Assembly (NCBI RefSeq): GCF_016859285.1
Contig: NC_053422.1
Span: forward strand, 15,066,001 to 15,130,000
Reading direction: 5' to 3'
Source: Xiphias gladius
Lineage: Eukaryota > Chordata > Actinopteri > Istiophoriformes > Xiphiidae
DNA: 64,000 nucleotides
How positions within the stretch are numbered: the stretch's first letter is position 1; each line of letters opens with the position of its first letter. This document shows, piece after piece, positions 40,506 to 64,000 of this stretch. The position numbers and the translations under genes were made by a program. Under the pieces are notes generated by a model. The model saw only the letters and a list, made by a program, of their open reading frames with translations, was not told the origin of the DNA and ran no database searches.

Positions 40506-42846
40506 TCAGAAAGGTTTCGGGAACACTGCCATCATATGTCCCATAAATGTAATAGATAATAGGTTTTATTGTCAGCTGGTAGGCGGACATGTTTTTTTTT
40601 TTTTTTTAAATTTTGTAAGGGCTTCAAATAGTCTCCAGCTGTTGAAGTAGGTTACTTTAGGGACTTGTTTTACAATTCATTTCTGATGTTAATAATAATA
40701 AAATTGTCATTACAAAGAAAAAACCCCCCAACATTTTCACATACTACATTTCAGTCCTTCAACTAAAAGGCAAAACCAAGGAACACCCACCAACCAGTGT
40801 GCTATTGTAACCCTATACAGGCCCATCATTTCACACAGTGAAGGATTTCCTGAGGCAGTAATGAAACTACCTATATGTCTTTCACACTTTTTTCAGCCTG
40901 TTTTGAAAGATTCAAAATGAGAACATCAGACAGTGGCAGCTAGGTACCCGCCTTGAAACCTTAGTTAGGCTATGTTTCAGCTTATATTCTTTTACTGTAT
41001 TGGTGCTGAAGGACACCGTTTGTTGCTGACTCTTTTCAGGGTGGCCCAAAGAGTGAGAGAGTCCATTACTCAGGCAGAAATGAGCTTAGTTGTGAAACTC
41101 CTCGGCAGCTGCAGAATTTCTTCATCACTGCTTTCTTGTAGTCGCCATCAAGTGATTTAGCTCCATTGTTTGGTTAAGCTGATTGTCTCAGCGCTCCATT
41201 AACTTAATTTAAATGGCCCTTGAAGCTGCATTTTTTTTGTGTGTTGCTGTTTTGCTTATATAACTCTTTGTGAAATATAACTGTGATTGATTTGATGAGT
41301 CACAGTGGTTTTTATGAATGTGGGATTTTATCACCTACTGTACAAATGGGAGACATGGGTGATGGCAGGGATGATGAGGACTAGGCTGTCAGTTTTGTCT
41401 GTTGAAAGGTTTTACTTGCACTTTCAGGCTTTCAAGCCGAATATAAAATGGACTAGCTGTTTATACCTGGAGTGGATGACGTAAGTTAAGGTCTAAGACC
41501 TGTGCTGGCTTTTGTTTGTTTCTGGGAACATTAAAGGTGCTTGTTAGCTTCTTGGTGCCCCTATAAAAAGTTCCAGTTTCCTATATAACATTCCTGGTGA
41601 TCCATGAACTATAAAGTGTCAGAGTTAGCTCGCTTCCAGCTTGGGAACATGTGGCTCCAGGAGGCTTTGTGGGAAATATGTGATGTTGATCGCACATATG
41701 TATGTTTGTGCCTATACACACATGTTGATCTCAGGCAAAATCTGGATTTATCGCATGTGAAATGTAAACTATATACTTTTGACCAAGTGTTCTGTAGCGA
41801 TGTAGTGATGCAAAGTTTATAAATAGGCTAACTCTGACCTAGAAATGTGAAGGCAAATATATAAACAAGAAAGACTGACATGCAACAGACCACTTAAGAT
41901 GTCACCATGTCGCATCCAGATGCTGGTAGGATGAACATACACACCTCCTTCACCTATGAAGAAGAATCAGTGAATCCATCCGTCATGCCTGTCAGCCATT
42001 TCAGCGTGAGTACACCTTGTCTCAGATATGCAGACATGCATAAACAGGCTAAACACAGTGGCACGGTGGAAAGTGGGTAGAAAACATTTTTGTCTTTGTA
42101 AATTGTATGTGCAAATTCCGGTACACATGACTGCACATTAAGTTTATTGAATTCTTGTAAATGAATACATGTATGTCACTAACGGGAATCAGCGTAGAGA
42201 GCTTTGTGGCCTGTATGAATAGGTGTCAGCTGTATCTCTCCCTGGTTCTGTTTAAGACTCAGAGAATGTGTGCTTCTGTCAGAGCTCTCGGTGTGTGAAT
42301 GATCTCTCTCTCCCCCTCTCCCTTTCTGTCTCTGTGAATGAGAGTGAGATCACGGATTGCCTCTGCTCGGTAACATCCTCATGCCAGCAAGTGGGGGTGG
42401 AGGGATGTAGAGAGGTTAGAGAATGCAAGGGGAGAGGGGGGAGATGGTTGGAGGTTGGTTCTTTCCTAGTAGAGGTCTGCATGTTTTTCTCTTCTCCTGC
42501 TCCGCCTCTCTCTTATAGGCTTAATCCATTCTCTCTCATTTGTTTCCTCTCCCATCTCCACTGGTTCCCAACTGTGCGTGCTGTGTAAAAATCCATGTGA
42601 AGCAAAGCCTGCTTGCCCTCCAGCATCGGTGCATTTCTCTCTCTCAGTCAACCTAGGCTCAGAGATTGGACCACATAACAACATCGTGTGCATTTTTCAA
42701 ATGTGCAACCTCTATACGATGCAGTTGTGTGCATGTGTATGTGTTTGTGTGTGCACCAGGTCTGTGTGTGTGTTTCAAAACCACTGTTAGACTTCTCCTT
42801 CCCATCATCCTTTGCTATAAGAGGAATAGAGTTTTTTAGAGCAGTG

Positions 42847-42860
42847 GTTGCCTTGGTAAC
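42847..42860. promoter_or_regulatory. RFX X-box-like site in jakmip1 intron
   Basis: GTTGCCTTGGTAAC is an almost perfect inverted repeat of the X-box type, about 800 bases before the first coding exon of jakmip1. Confidence 0.4.
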
Positions 42861-43821
42861 TATTGCTGCCATCTGTGTATGTCGTGAGAATGGTTGGAAA
42901 TGTGTGTGTAGAAAACGATGTAGGCACATGCAGTCTTAATGCTTCAGCTCCCTCATCGTTGCATTATTTATTTAATAGTCAGCAGAAAGACTGGAAGGTT
43001 AATGGGTTACAATTCATCCCAGAAAGAGATTTGAGGAATCCACTTTCAGCTGAGTGCACGTGTTTCATTGTAGCAACACCTCTACAGTAAAATATGCCAC
43101 AAAATACACCAGCTTACACAACTGCAGCCTGCCTTCGAAACAAGGAGAAGAGGTTAAACTAATCTTCAATTTAAATCCTTTTGTATTTGACTTGGTCGTT
43201 TGTACAGTAATGCTAGGCCTGCCCTTTATTCTTTATGTTTGCAGGACATTACACTATGGGGGGTCTCTGGGCAGAGAAATATCAAGCCTCGTCACAGTAA
43301 AGGATGAATGTATTTATATGCATAACGAGAGAATGGTCCAGCGAGATGTTAGAGGCTAGCGACCATAACCATGGGGGCTAGACACATTTTCATGCACTGT
43401 GGAGTTTTTAAGTAGAGCCCAGGGACTCGAATAGGATGATGATAAATGGCCCACATGTATATGTTAGAGAGAAGTGGGTGACAGAGGAGAGTGTAAATGT
43501 TAGTCCCAAAAATAGTCTGTTTTCCCTAGGCCGTAGTGTGCCATGTGGCTTGGGACCAGAGTATTGTGCAGAGTAGTTTCGTGTAACCCAGTTTTGGTTT
43601 AACACTGACTCACCCTTTTTCCATCTCTTCTTTTTCTCTCTGTTCGTCTCTCTGTCTCTCTCAAACAGAAACTCTCAGCATCCTCCAGCAATAATGTAGA
43701 CTTGACAACCACATGATGATGATGCCGGGTCTCGCAGGGAGGAGGAGTGCTGACTGACTCTCTCCTCTGTTTCGCCACACCTGGCACTCTATGTCCATCC
43801 TGATTGGGCGGCCAGAGTGCT

Positions 43822-58800
<14,979 letters not shown>

Positions 58801-59091
58801 TGAAAAGTGACCATGGACCCACATCAGGTAGCACCTTTATTCACTGTATCATATCAGTGTTTAACACAGTTATGGTGCTGATAGTAACAAAAATAATGAG
58901 GAAAGAATTTAAAAATGTTTTTTTTCTTTTTTCTTAGGTGTTAAGGTGCTGTGGAGGCAAGCAAGGATAAAACAAAACCTAGTTGTTTTTTATGCATTTG
59001 TAGACAGCTCATGAAAACCCTATGGCCTTTTTGATAAATGTGCACTTTTGCAGAAGACCCTTAACTGGAATGCAAACATATTTGAAAATTT

Positions 59092-59097
59092 AATAAA
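59092..59097 (+). terminator. Poly(A) signal AATAAA, full-length jakmip1
   Basis: This canonical hexamer is 292 bases after the jakmip1 stop, overlapping a second TAATAA. It is the likely 3' end of the long transcript. Confidence 0.55.
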
Positions 59098-59194
59098 TAA
59101 TCAGATATACATGAGATTAAAGTGAGATTTATTTTTAAAAAACGTATACGGTAGTGGTTCTTGGACCTGGAACTCCTCTGTGAGAAGCAAACAG

Positions 59195-59515
59195 ATGGAT
59201 TTACTGAGAGAAAACTCTGAATCAGAGGATTTATTTAAGGTAAAAGACCCACAGTCTCGGTTGAAGGAGTAGCCAGTCGGACAATGGAAAAGGAGGGATG
59301 GAAGGAGGAGAAGAGGCGTGGAAGTATGGGGCTGAGTGAGGGGGTGAACAAGCTGAGTGCCAAGTGGATATGGAGGATTCTGGCAAAGTCCAACGTCTGT
59401 GTGTTCCTAAGGAAACAACAGTGCAACTAAGTTCACAGAGCAGAAGCGGAACTTACTGGAAGCTCATCGCTGCAATGAGAGGATGAAACTGCTATCAGTG
59501 GAGCGCAAAAACCAG
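59195..59515 (+). other. Coding-like segments of uncertain gene between jakmip1 and the next gene
   Basis: Two pieces look like exons. At 59195-59239 an ATG opens MDLLRENSESEDLFK, followed by GTAAAA (phase 0). At 59441-59515, after a weak CACAGAG acceptor, comes QKRNLLEAHRCNERMKLLSV then ERKNQ and a GTTATT donor (phase 0). The second has strong coiled-coil character. They could be upstream exons of the following coiled-coil gene or an alternative jakmip1 end. Stops in the intervening sequence mean they cannot be one exon. Confidence 0.3.
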
Positions 59516-59732
59516 GTTATTATTAAAGATAACTGAGAATATACACCATTGTACATTGATTACAACAGCTAATTTCAGGTCTTGTTAGTTTTACTGTTTT
59601 TATATTTAAAGAATACTTCTCAGACTCTGAACATTAATGATTTTCTGTTTATACTACTTTGAATGTATTTGTGCCTGTACTAAGTTATGCATTAGCCAAA
59701 CTTGCCTGCAAGCTTACTTATTAGGTTGAGCT

Positions 59733-60266
59733 TAAAGGATATGTTCACACTTAAAACAATAGTCTGCTGCCCAAATGAACATTGAAACTGTTTTTTGCTG
59801 GCTGTAATTATTCCTCCTGTTCACACTGGCCATTAAGAGATCCTTTCTTAATATTCTGCCAAGGTGGAAGTGTTGGGGGACAAAATCCACAGTGCTCTTT
59901 CTGTGCAAAAATAAATTCCAGAGTTTATAATATGAGGCTTCAGCATTCAGCCGTTAGACAAATCAGGTGGCTAACTTTCAAATTTACTGTCTTTTTTGGT
60001 ATGAAATTCGCTTTTTATGTGGCTCTGGAGTGATCTGCCTGAGGAGCTCAGGCTAACCAAGTCATTATTTTGGTCTAAATCACTTATTAAAACAAATGTT
60101 TATCGATTAGCCCATGATTAATTTGTTTTACATGCTGCACATTGTTGTCTTATGACTAAATGAGTGGTTTCTTTCTTGTTGATTTTACTCTTGTATCTTT
60201 GTTTTCATTTTTTGTTTGTGTAAAGCACTATCTAACATTGGTTTTGAAAAGTGCTACACAAATAAA

Positions 60267-60345
<79 letters not shown>
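59733..60345 (+). repeat. Two dispersed fish repeats, ending with a LINE/SINE-type 3' tail
   Basis: At 59733-60005, TTAAAGGATATGTTCACACT through GGGGGACAAAATCCACAGTG to TATGAGGCTTCAGCATTCAG is a recognised high-copy fish sequence. At 60006-60267, CCTGAGGAGCTCAGGCTAAC, TGTGTAAAGCACTATCTAAC and GAAAAGTGCTACACAAATAA form a typical retroposon 3' end. It is followed by an (ATT)n tail at 60268-60342. Confidence 0.6.
60268..60342. repeat. (ATT)n microsatellite, probable retroposon tail
   Basis: About 25 ATT units are followed by (GTT)n. It sits right after the GTGCTACACAAATAAACATT motif, so it probably grew from a retroposon 3' end. Confidence 0.93.
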
Positions 60346-60347
<2 letters not shown>

Positions 60348-61091
60348 TGTTGTTGTTGTTAACATTGTTAATATTATTATTATTAATATTATTATTATCC
60401 CTCCTTCACGGTTCAGCACAAAAACACTGTTCAGGGAAATACAAGGACGGAATCTTACACCAAATAGATTTGACATTTAGAAGATGGTTTGTCTCACTTA
60501 GACTGCTAACACCTCACATTATCTTCAGATAAACTTTTGAATATACATGTATTTTTGCACAGAACGAGGACTGTGATTTTGTTTCCCGTCATTTACATTG
60601 GAGGCTAGTTAGGAAGGGCCGGTATGAACATAGGGAATGAATAAAGAAAAAACTGTTTCAGTGCACATACCGGCATGTGAGTATTGTTTTAAGACAGACT
60701 TGAAAAAATATGAAACTTTCCTTTAAATTTTCTGGATGGGAGGATTTGTGAAATGTGGAAGGACATGCGGGGGGGAGAGGATGATTACATTTAGGAGGCG
60801 GGGTAACCTGAGAGATACCTGTGCTCGACAACTTGCTACCAAGCTGTTGACATTGTGAATAATAGATGACTGTGTTTTGTGCACATGTATCTTATACTAC
60901 GTCCGTATTTATCTTTGTCTATGTCTTTGTATTTATGATGGACATGTAGATAAGAAAAATAAACAAACAGCCCAGAGAAGTGTAGAAAAAATTTATAACA
61001 GATTTCCCTTTTCCTCTTGTACTGAATGCGCCTGAAACCGTCAGTTCTTGTGCCAAAGGTAAACCTCAACCTAGTGGCCACAGGCTAACCA
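60346..61091. other. Region before the C4orf50-like start codon
   Basis: No exon is firmly supported. In the frame of the next start codon a TAA lies six bases upstream (61086-61088), so translation cannot enter from the left in this exon. A short CpG-containing stretch (60990-61060) may belong to a leader. Confidence 0.4.
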
Positions 61092-63599
61092 ATGGAGGAT
61101 CACATGGCCTCATCAGAGACGACGGGTACCGGAAGCAGTTCTGTTACCATGGCAACAGACTCAATGGGAACTCCTCCGGCCCTGCGGCTAATGTGTAACA
61201 GAGTGAAGGTGCTGGAGCAGACAGCAGGTTCAACCATCCAGTCCGACAGCTACCTGAGGAGCAGGTGAGAGACTGGGGGAGAGGGGATCCAGTGAAGCAC
61301 ACACACACACACACTCACACCGGCTACTATATACTCACTTGGCCAAGGTGATATCACATATCACGCGCACCTGCATTGCACACTTGCATGCAGGCACACT
61401 GCTGCTATGATCTCCCCTGGATTTACTTTCTGTAGGAGATTTTATATGCGTCTCTTCTCACATAAGGGGGTAAAACTGATTCAAATGTGTGGATTTAGAT
61501 CAAATTAGCAGAGGAAGTAACTAAACCTTCTTGCTTAACGTTAATGTGCAAATTTGTGTGAAGTTAAAAAGATGATGTAACTTGAGCTTGTCTGTGTCAT
61601 GTTGTGATGGTAGGGTCAGAGAGTTGGAGAGGTCAGAGAGGAGCCTGCTGCTACAGCTCTATCAGCTAGCCTCTGCCTCCCATCTCCCCCGCATGCAACG
61701 CTCCCAGAGGCTGGACCAAAGACTCCACATGCTCAGGGAGGAGGTCAGGACCATGGTGAGTGCTCTGGTTTTCTGAAGGCATCAGTAGGCATTGATGTAC
61801 AACCATAAAACAAATTCACAGTGTTGGGGTTTCAGAAGATGCTGTAGGGCTGTTTGAGTTCACACAGGTCATACCTACTGCAGACATGGACAAAAAAGTT
61901 TATGCAGTGTAAAAGGGTGGACAAAATAATGGAAAAGGACAATAATGCTCAAATAGCTTAGTTACCATTAAAAGCAAAGCCACAGAGGTTTGGGTTGTAT
62001 TAGGTTGAACAGTCAAATCTGAAAAGTCATTTGTAAGCTCTGAAGACGCCTTTTCTATCTGCATGTTCATTGGTCAAAACACTCCAGAATAATTTAATAT
62101 GTAAAGGGAACAATGAACGTGACAGAAATAAAACAAAGAGTAATGCGCTATACAAGGATTTGACATGTACTGCTAAACGCATGTAACTTTTCCATAAAGC
62201 ACTTATGTCATTTTCATTATTTGGACTTTTATCTGTCCCATAAGAAATACAAAACATACCACAAAGTGAGTAAATGGAACATGCTAGTTTTTTGAGCAAC
62301 CTACATGTCTTATTTTGAGTTATACTTTATTATTATTTTATCATTTTATACTTTATCTGCTTCTAAGTAATTAAACTGTGGTTGTTAGTTAGATGGAACA
62401 TTTTATTAAAACTGGGTTGTTTGCTCATGCACAGTAAAAAACAAAAGAGAAATAAAATAGACAAAGGTCACAACAGATAACATGTACAGTAAGGCATACT
62501 ACTACAGTACCAACTCTAACACATAAACTTATACATATTCTAAGAGGACATTAGTGTTAAAACATGTTTTAAAGCAAGCTTTGGGTTGCAGTGTTGCAAT
62601 TACTAGGATATCAATCATTGAATTTATTGTGGTATGACTCCCTTTATTATTTTGTCTCTGTCTTTGTCTTCTTCTCTTTCCATCTGCCCTTCTAATCAGA
62701 CTCAAGAGAAGGAGCAAGGGGAGCGGGTATGGAGGGAGCGACTGCAGCGCTGTCAGAGGCAACTGAAGGCCAAAGAGGAGGAGATGAGTCGCCAGTCCCA
62801 GTACTTTGAGAACTTTAAAGCCCAACTCCAGCACAAGCTCAGACTGGCCTGCGACAGGGAGCGGGGCCTACAGAACCGGATCTACACTTTAGAAAAGCAG
62901 CTGCTTGACATGACTGTGAGTGCCGCCACTGGCATGGCAACGATCAGTGCAGTCAAAATTACTGCTGAGACTGTAACACATTCGGTAGAGCAAGAGAGGT
63001 TAACTTCTATGCGAGGAGAGGGTGAAGGAGAAGAGGAGAAAAAGGAGGAGAGGAAGAAGCAATGGCAGCCAAGTGTGGGAACTGATAGAGAAGGTGGACA
63101 AGAGGGTGACGAGGGAAAGAAAGAAAAAGAAACAGAACGAGGAAGAAACAAAGACACAGAAAAGAGCTCAAATGAGGCCAGGCTGCAAGGCTTCATTCTG
63201 AGCCTGCAGGAGGATCTCAAGGTGCTGCTGGAGAGAGAGGAGGATGGAATGACAGAGCGGAGGGGACTTATGGAACAGCTCCAGGAGGCCCAGGAGAGCA
63301 GCCACTTCCTGGGCTGCAAAGTGGAGGAGATGAAGGCAGACGTGCGCCAGCTGAATCTGTCTGAAAGCTCCCTAATGGATGAGGTTGAAGAGCTGAGAGA
63401 GGAGAACCACAGACTTCAGCAGATCCTCAGGGAAGCTGCAAACCAAAAACCCAGTCAGTCGTCCACGACCCCTGAGTCCGAATGCCTGAGTCCTGGGACG
63501 AACTCGCTCAGCTGCGGTCCCGCTGTTTGTCCTGGGCCCTCCAACACTCAGTCATATACCGACGCCAGGGGACACTCCTCAGTGGGGAGCTTGAAAGAG
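61092..63599 (+). CDS. Coiled-coil protein, 5' part; probable C4orf50 ortholog (3' end outside window)
   Basis: Three exons join in frame: 61092-61264 (ends phase 2, donor AG|GTGAGA), 61614-61755 and 62700-63599. They give 405 residues, and the last exon ends GAG|GTGTGT so the gene continues past 64000. The start MEDHMASSETTGTGSS follows an in-frame TAA. Residues about 29-105 (RLMCNRVKVLEQTAG, RVRELERSERSLLLQLYQL) and 106-185 (QSQYFENFKAQLQHKLRLAC, ENRIYTLEKQLLDM-like RIYTLEKQLLDMTVSAATG) are predicted coiled coil. Residues about 210-285 are a Glu/Lys-rich low-complexity linker. A second coil follows (LQEDLKVLLEREEDGMTERR, LMDEVEELREENHRLQQIL), then a Ser/Pro-rich stretch. The assignment rests on gene order and orientation next to jakmip1, as for human C4orf50. 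I cannot recall that protein well enough to align it. The function is unknown. Confidence 0.75.
61143..61156. promoter_or_regulatory. Perfect RFX X-box palindrome inside a coding exon
   Basis: GTTACCATGGCAAC is a perfect 14-base inverted repeat. It lies 51 bases downstream of the start codon of the C4orf50-like gene, where it encodes part of SVTMATD. It could be an intragenic promoter element or chance. Confidence 0.35.
61756..62699 (+). other. Intron of the C4orf50-like gene
   Basis: This is AT-rich sequence with no exon or repeat that I can support. The acceptor TTTCCATCTGCCCTTCTAATCAG ends at 62699. The other intron (61265-61613) holds only a short CA run at 61300-61312. Confidence 0.5.
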
Positions 63600-64000
63600 G
63601 TGTGTAACACATGGTTGTTATTGTTATAACTTTTGGGAGTCTCATTGAGATCAAGATTTCTTTTGCACGAGAGACCTGAGTACACCTGAAAAAATGAGAC
63701 ACACAAGAAAAAACACAGCTGTCATACACAGGCACATACAAACAGCGTCATAAACACTCTCAGACATCTCTAAAAAGGTCCAGAAGTAAAATTGAGAGTG
63801 AAAAGTGATGAGACTTCCAGTTTTAATGTACTTTCTAGTATTAAAATGGTGCAAAGCACTGGAAGGCCGTCTTTCTAAGTTCAGTTTTTACTTGTAGGGT
63901 ATCAATAGCTGGTCAGTCCTGAGATCTCATCTGACGAACTGTAGTTTTAAATTAGAGGAGAAAGCTGATACAGAGGCAGCTTCGTTTCATTTGCAAACAA
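63600..64000 (+). other. Start of the next intron of the C4orf50-like gene
   Basis: From GTGTGT at 63600 to the window edge I see no further exon. Confidence 0.5.

Larger units (their letters stand above)
37415..43668 (+). other. jakmip1 5' intron (6.25 kb, inferred)
   Basis: No coding exon is recognised. Contents are a dispersed repeat copy at 40204-40505, a T15 run near 40592, TG-rich patches, and an X-box-like site at 42847. GC content falls steadily away from the CpG-rich start. Confidence 0.5.

Noticed and set aside
60160-60532. Ile-rich and Leu-rich frames
   Set aside because: They translate the (ATT)n tract.

Overview
The window is vertebrate nuclear DNA, most probably from a teleost fish. 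The genes are intron-rich but compact, (CA)n/(GT)n microsatellites are abundant, several dispersed repeats are of kinds common in fish genomes, and the encoded proteins match vertebrate families closely. There is no prokaryotic, phage or CRISPR-type content. Four protein-coding loci can be reconstructed exon by exon. Reading frame and splice phase are preserved at every junction of the three loci whose coding regions are complete.

Layout. (1) 1591-16719, + strand: ppp2r2c, a B55 regulatory subunit of protein phosphatase 2A, with 9 coding exons (452 aa). It starts with a variant first coding exon I do not recognise. Its 3' UTR ends near 18.5 kb. (2) 27649-20514, - strand: wfs1 (wolframin), an ER membrane protein with 9 coding exons (975 aa). 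It is convergent with ppp2r2c, and its probable non-coding first exon and promoter lie near 29.4-29.7 kb. (3) 29.7-36.7 kb: gene-poor and AT-rich, with repeats and the dead 3' end of a LINE. (4) 36.8-37.6 kb: a CpG-rich promoter with a probable non-coding exon, then jakmip1 on the + strand, with coding exons 43822-58800 (21 exons, 851 aa). (5) 61092 to the window edge, + strand: the 5' part (405 aa so far) of a coiled-coil gene. Its position and orientation fit the human C4orf50 locus.

The order ppp2r2c(+), wfs1(-), jakmip1(+), C4orf50-like(+) is the mirror image of human 4p16 as I recall it (C4orf50 and JAKMIP1 minus, WFS1 plus, PPP2R2C minus). This is therefore an old conserved linkage block. 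The genes do not form one pathway. PP2A-B55gamma is a neuronal phosphatase targeting subunit, wolframin supports ER Ca2+ and stress handling, and JAKMIP1 is a neuronal coiled-coil protein linked to microtubules, GABA-B receptor and JAK kinases.

The most interesting observations are at jakmip1. Besides the canonical hydrophobic C-terminal exon, the locus offers two further membrane-type C-termini: a candidate terminal exon at 50799 and read-through of exon 11 at 52134. Each is in frame and has a downstream AATAAA. A third, soluble early end at exon 13 matches a human short isoform in its design. Other points of note are upstream ORFs in the jakmip1 leader, two introns splitting what is one large exon in human WFS1, and seven RFX X-box-like palindromes spread over the window. 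No novel bacterial-style system is present.
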